From Kribbella rubisoli (lineage in GTDB: Bacteria; Actinomycetota; Actinomycetes; Propionibacteriales; Kribbellaceae), in assembly GCF_004217145.1 (NCBI RefSeq), contig NZ_SHKR01000011.1, positions 1,736,001 to 1,800,000 on the forward strand: a stretch of 64,000 bases of DNA, written 5' to 3'. Numbering within the stretch: the stretch's first letter is position 1; each line of letters opens with the position of its first letter. Shown piece after piece: positions 56,759-64,000 of the stretch. The notes beneath the pieces are model-generated. The model had not been told where the DNA came from, made no database searches, and saw only the letters and a list, made by a program, of their open reading frames with translations. The position numbers were made by a program, and so were the translations under genes.

Positions 56759-57435
56759 CTGGACAACCTGTGCTGGAGCTGGAGGGTGTCGAGTACTCGT
56801 ACCGGCGGAACCCTGCGCTCCGCGGCGTCAGTCTGAAGCTCAAACCAGGTGAGGTAGTCGCGGTGACCGGGGCCAGCGGCTGCGGCAAGTCCACCCTGCT
56901 GCACTGTGCGGCCGGCATCCTCACTCCGGATGCGGGCGTGGTCCGTGTGGACGGTGAGGACCTCTCCGCTCTGCCGGAGGAACGGCGTGCCGCACTCCGG
57001 CGTACGAAGGTCGGCATCGTGCTGCAGTTCGGGCAGCTGGTGCCGGATCTGCCACTGATCGACAACGTGGCGCTGCCACTCCTCTTGGACGGCCACGAGC
57101 GTGGCGAGGCCCATGTGGCCGCACGCCACTGGCTGGACCAGGTGGGGATCGCCGACGACGCCGATGCGGTGCCGGCCGAGCTGTCCGGCGGGCAGACGCA
57201 GCGTGCTGCGCTGGCGCGGGCACTGGTCACCGGACCGTCCGTCGTGCTCGCTGACGAGCCGACCGGCAGTCTCGACAGTCGCGCCGGGCAGGAGCTCCTC
57301 GACGTACTGCTGCGGGCCGCCCGATACCGCGGCGCCGCGCTGCTGATGGTGACGCACGACAACGTCGTCGCCTCCTCGGCAGACCGGGAGATCAGGCTGC
57401 GGGACGGCCTGATCCAGCACGAGGTGTCCCTCTGA
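56755..57435 (+). CDS. ABC transporter ATP-binding protein (MacB/LolD type)
   Basis: A 226-residue ATPase. Walker A is GASGCGKST near 42, the signature is LSGGQTQRAALARAL near 143, and Walker B is SVVLADEPTGSLDS near 163, with the switch MVTHD near 198. The GSLDS sequence is typical of the LolD/MacB/FtsE group. It would drive the FtsX-like permease encoded next, with which it shares a TGATG junction. Probably a drug or peptide exporter. Confidence 0.94.
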   Translation: MTGQPVLELEGVEYSYRRNPALRGVSLKLKPGEVVAVTGASGCGKSTLLHCAAGILTPDAGVVRVDGEDLSALPEERRAALRRTKVGIVLQFGQLVPDLPLIDNVALPLLLDGHERGEAHVAARHWLDQVGIADDADAVPAELSGGQTQRAALARALVTGPSVVLADEPTGSLDSRAGQELLDVLLRAARYRGAALLMVTHDNVVASSADREIRLRDGLIQHEVSL

Positions 57436-58760
57436 TGACACTCGAGACGCTGGTGCAGCTGTCCCGCTCGCGGACCCTGGCCGACCGCAGCCGGGTCAAG
57501 CTGGCCACTGCGACCCTGGCGCTCAGCGGCTCGCTGCTACTTGGCGCGTTGCGCATCGCACGCCTCGGCAAGGGCGACCTGAGCGAAAGCATCTACAGCA
57601 ACTACGTCGCCGAGAGCGGCCTTCGCTCCGGACTGATCGCGATCCTCGTCATCCTCGCCGTACTCACCGGAGGCCTCGCAGTCCAGGCCCTGCGCCTGGG
57701 TACGGCGGCACGCGAACGGCGACTGGACGCGCTGCGACTGGCAGGTGCATCCCGCAAGCAGCTGCGCCAACTGACCGTGACCGATGCAGCTATCGCGGGC
57801 CTGGTCGGCGGACTGCTCGCCGGACCGGCGTACCTGCTGCTCAGTCTGCTGTTCGGCGCACTCCCCCGGATGGCCCGGATCCTGCCCGGCGCGGAGGTGC
57901 TGGACGCGGCTCTGTGGATCCCGGTGGTGATCGCGATGACGGCGGCTGGTGCGGTGATCGGCAGTCTGCTGCACCGGGACGGTCCAATGCCGTCCACGCC
58001 GGAGACCGCGGCGCAGCGTCGTACGGGCATCATCGCCGGGCCGGTGCTGATCGTGCTCGGGCTGCTGACATCGCGGTACCTGGGCTATATCGCGTCGACG
58101 ATCGCGCTCGCCGGGATCGCACTGCTCTTCCTCAGCATGTCGGCGTTGTGGATCCGCGCTGTCGGGCTGCGGCTGCAGCGGTCGAGCGACCCGGCGTACA
58201 TGCTGACCGGACTCCGGCTGGTCACTGACTCGCGCCCGGCGTCACGGATCTGCATGCTGCTGGGTTGCTGCGGCTTTCTCGTCGGCACCATGGCCAACGC
58301 GATCGCCGGAGTCCACGCCGAGAACGACCGGGGTGGTAATGCTGCGTTCTACACCACCGGTTTCGGGCTGACGATCGCCGGGCTCGCCCTGGTCGCGCTC
58401 ACCGCGATGGCTGCGCTGATCGTCGGTGTCGCCGACCAACTGGTCGACCATCGCCGTCAGTTCGCCAGCCTGACCGCACTCGGCGTGGACCTGGCGTTCC
58501 TGCGCCGGGTGATCCGCCGCCAGCTGACCGCGGTCGCCGCGCCGGCGCTCGCGACCGGTCTGCTGCTGGGCACCCTGATCGGCCTCGGTCGCGTGGTCGG
58601 CGGTGCGGTCGATCCATTCGAGCCAGGCACGCTGCTGATCGCGGCGGCCTTGACGGCCGGGGGCTGGCTGCTCGGTCATCTCGGCGGCGCGGCCGCCGGC
58701 TATCTCCTTCGCAACCAACTCCGGGACGCACTGGATCCCGAGAATCTGAGGGCCGCATGA
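57435..58760 (+). CDS. FtsX-like ABC transporter permease
   Basis: A 441-residue membrane protein. Helix-rich segments at about 25-45, 60-85 and 115-170 form one FtsX-like unit (LRSGLIAILVILAVLTGGLAVQALRLG, ERRLDALRLAGASRKQLRQL). A second unit in the C-terminal half repeats the pattern, with GLTIAGLALVALTAMAALIVGVADQLV then HRRQFASLTALGVDLAFLRRVI. The paired loops fit MacB-type mechanotransmission. The stop overlaps the CDP-alcohol transferase ATG. Confidence 0.9.
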   Translation: MTLETLVQLSRSRTLADRSRVKLATATLALSGSLLLGALRIARLGKGDLSESIYSNYVAESGLRSGLIAILVILAVLTGGLAVQALRLGTAARERRLDALRLAGASRKQLRQLTVTDAAIAGLVGGLLAGPAYLLLSLLFGALPRMARILPGAEVLDAALWIPVVIAMTAAGAVIGSLLHRDGPMPSTPETAAQRRTGIIAGPVLIVLGLLTSRYLGYIASTIALAGIALLFLSMSALWIRAVGLRLQRSSDPAYMLTGLRLVTDSRPASRICMLLGCCGFLVGTMANAIAGVHAENDRGGNAAFYTTGFGLTIAGLALVALTAMAALIVGVADQLVDHRRQFASLTALGVDLAFLRRVIRRQLTAVAAPALATGLLLGTLIGLGRVVGGAVDPFEPGTLLIAAALTAGGWLLGHLGGAAAGYLLRNQLRDALDPENLRAA

Positions 58761-59377
58761 GTTCGACCCCCTTGGCGGTCCGGCCTGCGCTGCTGCTGGG
58801 CCTGCCGAACCGGATCACCCTGGTCCGGACCTTGATCGCGATGACCGTCGCCACCTTCGCGTTCCGGACCGGCGATCTGACCTGGCTGGTGCTCGGGTAC
58901 TTCTCGTACTGGTTCGGCGACAGCCTCGACGGCTGGGTGGCTCGCAAGCGGAACGAGGAGTCGCTGTCCGGAGCCGTGTTCGACATCGTCTGCGACCGGG
59001 CCTGCTCGTTCCTGCTCGCCGCCGCGTTCATGGCGACATATCCGGCGACGATCGGTCCGCTGGCGATCTACCTGGCGCAGTTCGGCGTACTGGACACGAT
59101 GCTGACGTTCTCGTTCCTGCTCTGGCCGTGGATGCTCAGCCCGAACTACTTCTACAAGGTCGACCGGCCGATCTACCTCTGGAACTGGTCCAAGCCCGCC
59201 AAGGCGCTGAACACCGGCGCAGTCGTGATCTCGCTGGTCGTGGCCGGTCACACCGGCGCACAGTGGCTGCCGTACGCCGTCGCGATCGCGGCGCTGGCCG
59301 TCAAGGTGGTCTCGTCGTACCGACTCGTCATGATCCTGTCCGGCCGCTGGCTCGCCGCACCTGGGCAACCGCGATGA
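58757..59377 (+). CDS. CDP-alcohol phosphatidyltransferase
   Basis: A 206-residue membrane enzyme. The diagnostic motif D-x2-D-G-x2-A-R-x8-G-x3-D-x3-D is complete from about residue 54 (starting DSLDGWVAR and ending FDIVCD). It has about five or six membrane helices. The family joins a CDP-activated lipid to an alcohol such as glycerol phosphate, inositol phosphate or serine; the acceptor is not readable here. It overlaps the ABC permease gene by four bases, so the exporter and the phospholipid enzyme are co-transcribed, an unusual pairing. Confidence 0.92.
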   Translation: MSSTPLAVRPALLLGLPNRITLVRTLIAMTVATFAFRTGDLTWLVLGYFSYWFGDSLDGWVARKRNEESLSGAVFDIVCDRACSFLLAAAFMATYPATIGPLAIYLAQFGVLDTMLTFSFLLWPWMLSPNYFYKVDRPIYLWNWSKPAKALNTGAVVISLVVAGHTGAQWLPYAVAIAALAVKVVSSYRLVMILSGRWLAAPGQPR

Positions 59378-59426
59378 GGGGGTGGACCCTGGTCTACCCC
59401 CGAAGGTGGGGCTGAGTTCCGTGGGA

Positions 59427-59945
59427 ATGGCCGCAATGGCGCATAGCCTCGGAGTCATGTGGGTATGGCAACTGGTACTCGCGGTGGGCTTCGGCATCGG
59501 CTCCGCCGTCATACCGGTGATGAACGCGGAGGCGTACGTCCTCGCCGTCGCGGCTACGCATGCCCTGAACCCGGTCGTCGCCGCGGCCGGCATCTCTGTC
59601 GGGCAGACCATCGGCAAGGTCGCGATGTTCCTGGCCGTCCGGTACCGCCCCGGCTACGCAGCCCGGAAGACCAAGGAACCGAAGCCGGTCAACCTGGACA
59701 CCCGCTGGGGCCGCTTCGTCCAGTGGAACCGCGACGTCACCAAACGCCTGCTGGACGCGATGAGCGACAGCCGCTGGGGTATCCCGGTCACGCTGCTGAG
59801 CGCCTTCGTCGGCGTCCCACCGCTGTACGGCGTGGCGCTGATCGGCGGCGCCTCGCGGATGAAGACCGTCGTCTTCACCCTGTCGGTCCTCGCCGGCCGC
59901 GGCGCCCGCTTCATCCTGCTCGCCCTGGGTGTCAGCGCGTTCTAG
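59427..59945 (+). CDS. Membrane protein of unknown function
   Basis: A 172-residue protein with three or four membrane helices: WVWQLVLAVGFGIGSAVIPVMNAEAYVLAVAATHAL by parts, VVAAAGISVGQTIGKVAMFLAVRY, and VTLLSAFVGVPPLYGVALIGG near 125-145. The NAEAYVLA and GVPPLYG motifs resemble small membrane proteins of the SNARE-associated/VTT (DedA-like) type. The start is uncertain: ATGs at 59427, 59436 and 59457 are all possible. Its 3' end overlaps the purC stop by four bases on the opposite strand. Confidence 0.7.
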   Translation: MAAMAHSLGVMWVWQLVLAVGFGIGSAVIPVMNAEAYVLAVAATHALNPVVAAAGISVGQTIGKVAMFLAVRYRPGYAARKTKEPKPVNLDTRWGRFVQWNRDVTKRLLDAMSDSRWGIPVTLLSAFVGVPPLYGVALIGGASRMKTVVFTLSVLAGRGARFILLALGVSAF

Positions 59946-60817
59946 GCGTCGAACTTGCGACCCGTCAGCTGCTCGTAGGCGTTGATGTACGCCGACCTGG
60001 TGCGCTCGACCACCTCGTCGGACAACGGCGGCGGGGCCTCGCCGGACGTCCGGTCCCAGCCCGACTCGAACTGCAGCCAGTCGCGGACGATCTGCTTGTC
60101 GTACGACGGCTGCTGCTTGCCCGGCGACCACTGGTCAGCCGGCCAGAAGCGGCTCGAGTCCGGCGTGAGCACCTCGTCGGCGAGCACCAGCGTCCCGTCC
60201 GCGCGAGCACCGAACTCGAACTTCGTGTCGGCCAGGATGATCCCGCGGTCCTCGGCGATCGCCCGCGCCCACGTGTAGATGTCCAGCGTGGTGTCCCGCA
60301 GCGTCGACGCCGTGTCCGCGCCGACGGTCGCCACCACCGCGTCGTACGAGACGTTCTCGTCGTGTTCGCCGAGCTCGGCCTTGGTCGCCGGGGTGAAGAT
60401 CGGGACGTCCAGCCGCGAGCCCTCGACCAGGCCGTCCGGCAGCGGGATGCCGCAGACCGCGCCGGTGGCGTTGTAGTCGAGCAGGCCGGTGCCGCTCAGG
60501 TACCCACGGGCGACGCACTCGACCGGGTAGATCGCCAGCTTCTCGCACACCACAGCGCGGCCCGCGACCTCGGCCGGCACGTCGGTGGAGATGATGTGGT
60601 TCGGCATGTCCAGCTGCTCGAACCACCACAGGCTCATCGCGGTGAGCACCTTCCCCTTGTCGGGGATCAGCGACTCCAGGATCCAGTCGAACGCGCTCAT
60701 CCGGTCGCTCGCCACCATCAGAAGATCGCCGGACTCCAGCTCGTACAGGTCCCGGACCTTGCCGGAGTGGATGTGCTTCGCGCCGGGGATCTCCGGCGCC
60801 TGCGGCGTTGTGATCAC
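59942..60817 (-). CDS. purC: Phosphoribosylaminoimidazole-succinocarboxamide synthase PurC
   Basis: A 291-residue SAICAR synthase, which joins CAIR and aspartate using ATP. Visible motifs: HSGKVRDLYELESGDLLMVASDRMSAFD near 17-44, PNHIISTDVP near 72, VECVARGYLSGTG near 98, FTPATKAELGEHDENVSY near 140 and LADTKFEFG near 195, then LTPDSSRFW near 217. The family's ATP and substrate sites are all covered. It is a single gene nine bases downstream of the divergently controlled monooxygenase gene on the same strand. It separates from the purSQL cluster by four unrelated genes. Confidence 0.96.
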   Translation of the reverse strand: MITTPQAPEIPGAKHIHSGKVRDLYELESGDLLMVASDRMSAFDWILESLIPDKGKVLTAMSLWWFEQLDMPNHIISTDVPAEVAGRAVVCEKLAIYPVECVARGYLSGTGLLDYNATGAVCGIPLPDGLVEGSRLDVPIFTPATKAELGEHDENVSYDAVVATVGADTASTLRDTTLDIYTWARAIAEDRGIILADTKFEFGARADGTLVLADEVLTPDSSRFWPADQWSPGKQQPSYDKQIVRDWLQFESGWDRTSGEAPPPLSDEVVERTRSAYINAYEQLTGRKFDA

Positions 60818-60826
60818 GCCGCGAGC

Positions 60827-61882
60827 CTACTTGCGGGCGCGCAGTGCCATCAGCCTGCCCCCTAGGCCGAACAGCCCGTCGCGGAGCGAGCACACCAGCG
60901 GATTCTCGACCTGCCCGAGCCGGCCAACACTCCGAGAGCGCTTGATCAGCTTGGTCGTCGCCGGTCGCCGTTCAGCGTCGTACGCCGTCAGCGCCTGGGT
61001 GAGCTCGCCGGCTTGAAGGTGTCGCGCCAGGGCACCGGCATCCTCGATCGCGGAGCAGGCGCCGCGGCCCAGGTTCGGCGTCATCGCGTGGGCGGCGTCG
61101 CCGAGCAGGACGATCCGACCCTGGACGAACGGGACCAGCGGCAGCGTCAGGTCATAGATGTCGTTCTGCAGCACCGTCTCGCTGCTCGCGATCAGCCTCG
61201 GGATCGGGTCGTGCCAGCTCTTGAACACAGTCGGCTCGCTCGTCTGGCCGGCCGGCTGGTTCGCCGTTCCGTACCAGTAGATGCGGCCGTCGATCAGTCG
61301 CGCGAAGCCAAACAGTTGCCCCCGGCCCCAGGTCTCTCCGCCACCGTCGTCGATGTCCACGTCCGCAATCCCCCGGTACGCCGAGACGCCGGAGTACCGC
61401 GGGCCCTTGTACTGCGGGTACAGCGTGCCCCGCACCACGCTTCGGATCCCGTCCGCGGCGACCACCAGGTCGGCGTGGAGCTCGCCGTTGACCGTGACGC
61501 CGTCCGCGTCCTGCGTGACGGTCCGTACGTCGTACCCGGTCCGGACTGTGACGGCCGGACCGAGCTCGGCCGTGATCAGCTCGTGCAACTGCGCGCGGTG
61601 GATCATCACCGGCAGCTCGACGCCGAGCTCGGCCGCGGTGACCACCCATCGACCGTCCGCCTTCCGCATGCCGGCCGGCTTGGACTGCACCGAGGCCTTC
61701 TCGACGCCCTTCACCCCGAGCTCCTCGAGCACGGCAACCGCCGCCGGCCAGACCGAGATGCCGGCCCCTACCTCGCCCAACTCCGGAGCACGCTCCAGCA
61801 CCGTGACCTGCCAGCCGCACTGTTGCAGCGCGACAGCAGCCGTAACCCCGCCGATACCCGCCCCCACCACGATCACCCTCAT
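60827..61882 (-). CDS. FAD-dependent aromatic monooxygenase
   Basis: A 351-residue flavoprotein monooxygenase. The dinucleotide motif is VIVVGAGIGGVTAAVALQQCG at the N-terminus, the DG motif is VVAADGIRSVVRG near 150, and the second FAD motif is VLLGDAAHAMTPNLGRGACSAIEDA near 275-300. This is the salicylate/3-hydroxybenzoate hydroxylase fold, with NAD(P)H as reductant; the short length fits regulators-linked small-molecule hydroxylases. It is divergent from a TetR regulator across a perfect palindrome. The substrate is probably an aromatic or antibiotic. Confidence 0.9.
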   Translation of the reverse strand: MRVIVVGAGIGGVTAAVALQQCGWQVTVLERAPELGEVGAGISVWPAAVAVLEELGVKGVEKASVQSKPAGMRKADGRWVVTAAELGVELPVMIHRAQLHELITAELGPAVTVRTGYDVRTVTQDADGVTVNGELHADLVVAADGIRSVVRGTLYPQYKGPRYSGVSAYRGIADVDIDDGGGETWGRGQLFGFARLIDGRIYWYGTANQPAGQTSEPTVFKSWHDPIPRLIASSETVLQNDIYDLTLPLVPFVQGRIVLLGDAAHAMTPNLGRGACSAIEDAGALARHLQAGELTQALTAYDAERRPATTKLIKRSRSVGRLGQVENPLVCSLRDGLFGLGGRLMALRARK

Positions 61883-61889
61883 GAACCTG

Positions 61890-61907
61890 ACTCTACATCT
61901 GTAGAGT
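61890..61907. promoter_or_regulatory. TetR operator
   Basis: ACTCTACA-TC-TGTAGAGT is a perfect 18-bp palindrome. It lies eight bases upstream of the monooxygenase ATG and 29 bases upstream of the TetR GTG, between the two divergent genes, so a TetR dimer would block both. Confidence 0.75.
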
Positions 61908-61935
61908 TTGGTTGGGAAGTGCGAGACTGACGGGC

Positions 61936-62514
61936 GTGACGAAGCAGGTTCCGCGGGGTGCGGATCGCCAGGACGCCATTGCCGATGCTGCGATCCACCT
62001 GGTCGCGACCCGCGGGCTGCGCGGGCTGACGCACCGAGCGGTCGACGCCGAGGCAGGCCTGCCGCCGGGATCGACGTCGTACTACCTGCGTACGCGCAAC
62101 GCTCTGCTCACGGCGTGCGTCAGCCGGATGCTCACGCGGGACGTCAGCGCGATGCCGCCGGCCGGTGCGGATCCGGTCGAGCTGATGGTGGCGATGACGG
62201 TCGGGATGGCGCGCAATCGGCCGGACGATCTGGTCGCGCGGTACGAGTTGTCGCTGGAGGCGAGTCGTCAGCCCGAACTGCGGACGGCGATCAACGAGGG
62301 TGGGCGGGAGTTGCGGGCGATGCTTGCGCAGTTGCTCGCCGGGCTCGGCGTACCGGAACCGGAGGCGGCGGCGTGGCCGGTGGCCGCGATGATGGACGGG
62401 CTGATGTACGACCGGGTCGCGGGGGCGGGCGCAACGCTCTCACCAGAAGCGTTCGAGGCCGCAGTACGACGCTCTGTCGTGGCGCTGATCGCCGGCCTCA
62501 AAGGCGCTCGGTGA
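61936..62514 (+). CDS. TetR-family transcriptional regulator
   Basis: A 192-residue regulator. The DNA-binding part at 8-55 reads RQDAIADAAIHLVATRGLRGLTHRAVDAEAGLPPGSTSYYLRTR by pieces, a complete TetR helix-turn-helix (T-S-Y-Y-L). The C-terminal ligand domain is helical with LLAGLGVPEPEAAAWPVAAMMDGLMYDRV. I use the GTG at 61936; a TTG at 61912 in the same frame is less likely. It should repress the divergent flavin monooxygenase. Its stop overlaps the convergent membrane-protein gene by 17 bases. Confidence 0.88.
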   Translation: MTKQVPRGADRQDAIADAAIHLVATRGLRGLTHRAVDAEAGLPPGSTSYYLRTRNALLTACVSRMLTRDVSAMPPAGADPVELMVAMTVGMARNRPDDLVARYELSLEASRQPELRTAINEGGRELRAMLAQLLAGLGVPEPEAAAWPVAAMMDGLMYDRVAGAGATLSPEAFEAAVRRSVVALIAGLKGAR

Positions 62515-62920
62515 ACGTGACGAAGGTGAAGTAGCAGACACCGATCAGCATGCCGACGTGGCCGAGGACGGACAGGCCCGCGCCGGAACCCCACGCATCA
62601 CTCTGCGTGTCCTGGGAATGCTTGCCTCCGCCCGGCAACCAACGGGCCAGAAGCAACAATCCGATGACCGTGAGCAACCACCACCCGGCCAGCATCACCA
62701 CGGCGATCTCCTGCCGACCGGTGATCAGGGCAACTACCCAGCCGAGCAACGTGATCACGCCGACGACGGTGTGCAACCGCAGCAGGGCAGCGGAAAACCC
62801 GTGCCGGCCCGCGCCGCGAGCGGTGCCGTCCACCACCGTGCCGCCGAGACGGACGCGCGTGATCAGTACGACGACCGCACCGAGCGCGGTCAGGAACCAG
62901 GTGACGTTCGACCATTCCAC
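62498..62920 (-). CDS. Small four-helix membrane protein
   Basis: A 140-residue integral membrane protein. The four helices are WFLTALGAVVVLITRV, LLRLHTVVGVITLLGWVVALIT, VVMLAGWWLLTVIGLLLLARW and LSVLGHVGMLIGVCYFTFVTF. A histidine sits in the second helix and another in the last. GTG at 62920 has GGGGG upstream. No motif identifies it. The genes on either side are unrelated. Confidence 0.72.
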   Translation of the reverse strand: MEWSNVTWFLTALGAVVVLITRVRLGGTVVDGTARGAGRHGFSAALLRLHTVVGVITLLGWVVALITGRQEIAVVMLAGWWLLTVIGLLLLARWLPGGGKHSQDTQSDAWGSGAGLSVLGHVGMLIGVCYFTFVTFTERL

Positions 62921-63001
62921 GCCCCCATCCCTACCCCACCCCGTACGCCGGTGAACCATTCCGCGTGTCGTCTCATCGCTTGACGACCGTCCAGAAACAG
63001 C

Positions 63002-63040
63002 GCCCGGCGGGCCGAGTGTCCGCTCATTGACCCGCCGGGC
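63002..63040 (-). terminator. Transcription terminator after the low-complexity membrane protein gene
   Basis: GCCCGGCGGG and CCCGCCGGGC form a perfect ten-base stem around a 19-base loop, about 60 bases past the stop of the minus-strand gene at 63102. On that strand the stem is followed by GCTGTTTCTGG, a short T-rich run. Best terminator candidate in the window. Confidence 0.6.
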
Positions 63041-63073
63041 CGCCTACTTAAACCCAACTTCACCCGACCTACA

Positions 63074-63115
63074 TCACCCGTTCTGCGTCACCCGTTCTGC
63101 GTCACCCGTTCTGCG
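63074..63115. repeat. Three tandem 14-bp repeats across a stop codon
   Basis: The unit TCACCCGTTCTGCG is repeated exactly three times (63074-63087, 63088-63101, 63102-63115). The stop codon of the minus-strand gene lies within the copy at 63102-63115. Because the unit is not a multiple of three, a gain or loss of copies within the coding part would shift the frame. Confidence 0.8.
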
Positions 63116-63677
63116 TCGTCCCCGGCTGCTGCTGAGTTCCCTGCCCCTGCTGGGTCCCCTGCCCCTGCTGCGTTCCCTGACTCGGCAAGGTGCCCTGCCC
63201 AGGCACCACCCCTTGCCCCTGCCCGGTGCCTTGCCCAGTTCCCTGTCCGGTGCCCTGCCCCGTCCCTTGCCCGTTGCCCTGGAACCCGCGGCCGAAGCCG
63301 CCACCACCAGGCCCACCGAACTGGTTCTGCTGGTTACTGGTCCCGTCCCACGAATGCCCAACCGCCATCCCACCAAGGAACGCAAGCACGGCAAGCACAG
63401 ACCCAGCCCCAGCAAGCACCACATTGCTAGGCCGCTTCCCACCCACCGAACCTCCCTCCTGCCCATAGCCCGCCTGCGGCGCAGAACCCGCCTGTGGCGC
63501 GACACCGCCTTGCGCAGCACCTGGTTGCGGTGCGGCACCCGCCTGGGCGGGCGAGCCGGACTGGGCGGCGGAGCCCGCGTGCTGGGCGGAGCCGGCCTCC
63601 GGTGTGGAGCCGGCCTGAGGGGAGCCGCCGGGCTGGGCGGCCTGGGCCGCTTGCCATTGGGCTTCTTGGTGGGTCAT
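63102..63677 (-). CDS. Low-complexity membrane protein with Gln/Gly repeats
   Basis: A 191-residue protein. The cytoplasmic N-terminus is Ala/Gln/Pro-rich with near repeats of AGSAPQ. One membrane helix, VVLAGAGSVLAVLAFLGGMAVGHSW, lies near 85-110. The outer part is Gly/Gln-rich, with four or more GQGTG units near 137-152 and three GTQQGQ-type units near 168-185. The disordered tails suggest a surface or scaffold role. I start at the ATG at 63677 because AGGAG sits seven bases upstream; an ATG at 63683 is too close to it. It follows a GT39-like gene on the same strand by two bases. Confidence 0.75.
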   Translation of the reverse strand: MTHQEAQWQAAQAAQPGGSPQAGSTPEAGSAQHAGSAAQSGSPAQAGAAPQPGAAQGGVAPQAGSAPQAGYGQEGGSVGGKRPSNVVLAGAGSVLAVLAFLGGMAVGHSWDGTSNQQNQFGGPGGGGFGRGFQGNGQGTGQGTGQGTGQGTGQGQGVVPGQGTLPSQGTQQGQGTQQGQGTQQQPGTTQNG

Positions 63678-63679
63678 GT

Positions 63680-64000
63680 TCATGCTCCTGTTCCGGTGGA
63701 GAGGTCATACACGGTGGTGCTGCCAACGGTCTGGGCGGTGAAGTTTTCGCTGACCCAGGTGGCGATCTCGCTCGAGGTGCCGTCGCGGCCCCCCATCATT
63801 CCGCCGCCACCGCTCCCGATGAAGTAATGGACCTTGCCCTGGGCAACCAGTTCTTCGAACTCGGCCAGCGACGGCGCCGGGTCTGTCCCGTTGAACCCGC
63901 CGATCGCCATGATCGGCTCGCCCGACGCGATCTGCAGCGGCGCGGCACCGTTCGCGGTCACAGCTGCGGCGGCCCAGGTGTACCCCTTCGCGCCCTGCTG
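63680..64000 (-). CDS. C-terminus of a GT39-like membrane glycosyltransferase, cut by window edge
   Basis: Only the last 106 residues are visible; the gene runs off the right edge. The sequence AIGGFNGTDPAPSLAEFEELVAQGKVHYFIGSGG, followed by SEIATWVSENFTAQTVGSTTVYDL, matches the extracytoplasmic end of actinobacterial glycosyltransferase family 39 proteins (dolichyl-phosphate-mannose-type, YkcB-like). Those have an N-terminal multi-helix membrane part, which would lie outside the window. The frame stays open from 63961 to the window edge, so 63961 is not the start. It is probably co-transcribed with the low-complexity protein. Confidence 0.8.
   Translation of the reverse strand, partial: QQGAKGYTWAAAAVTANGAAPLQIASGEPIMAIGGFNGTDPAPSLAEFEELVAQGKVHYFIGSGGGGMMGGRDGTSSEIATWVSENFTAQTVGSTTVYDLSTGTGA

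Noticed and set aside
63074..63115. CRISPR-like repeats
   Set aside because: The copies are head-to-tail with no spacers and there are no cas genes.

Overview
The window is high-GC, tightly packed actinomycete chromosome. Operons are joined by ATGA, GTGA or TGATG overlaps, sugar ABC importers lack a local ATPase, and FGAM synthase is split into PurS, PurQ and a short PurL. Gene content (many sugar-acid, arabinan and polyol genes, DUF1707 proteins, a Ser/Thr kinase with an ectodomain) fits a soil saprophyte of the Kribbella/Nocardioides type. That placement is inferred from style, not measured. I see no rRNA, tRNA, CRISPR array, insertion sequence or prophage.

Left part (1-24.3 kb), mostly minus strand. 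A seven-gene sugar-acid operon runs from 10303 off the left edge: a double-length UxaA-family dehydratase, an FAH-family dehydratase, a 2-oxoglutarate semialdehyde dehydrogenase, an IlvD/Edd dehydratase, a LarA-like protein, a U32-like protein and a GlcD-like oxidase. Three of these form a Weimberg-type route from pentonate to 2-oxoglutarate. A divergent GntR/FCD regulator faces it across a 19-bp palindrome. Next come a phosphodiester glycosidase-like secreted protein, a lipoprotein, a Gfo/Idh oxidoreductase, a glycerophosphodiester phosphodiesterase beside the decayed end of a sugar-binding-protein gene, a MarR/MFS pair, MgtC, and a DeoR-controlled operon with two FGGY kinases, a histidine-type phosphatase and a hydroxyacid dehydrogenase.

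Middle (24.3-39.2 kb). Small unknown genes flank a 340-bp gene-free stretch with a cluster of five DnaA-box-like sites. A secreted GH43 enzyme follows, then a FnIII/beta-propeller protein, a B-lectin protein and a sugar ABC importer (binding protein and two permeases). After these lie two tandem membrane-anchored paralogues, an ArsR/MFS divergent pair with a clear operator, and a divergent PASTA-less Ser/Thr kinase / ECF-like sigma factor pair.

Right part (39.2-64 kb). An MFS exporter precedes a PTS-type dihydroxyacetone kinase operon (dhaK, dhaL, and a DhaM fused to HPr and a complete Enzyme I). Then come cupin and GNAT genes, winged-helix/DUF1707 membrane proteins, a GH127 beta-L-arabinofuranosidase divergent from a LacI regulator, and purine synthesis (purL, a large membrane phosphatase-like gene, purQ, purS; purC further on). 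These are followed by a PadR-ABC exporter operon running into a CDP-alcohol phosphatidyltransferase gene, a TetR/flavin monooxygenase divergent pair, a low-complexity membrane protein, and the end of a GT39-like glycosyltransferase.

The GH43, GH127, ABC importer and Weimberg-type genes together suggest use of arabinose-rich plant polymers. Most transcription units start at a regulator with a readable palindrome, and these are listed as separate features.
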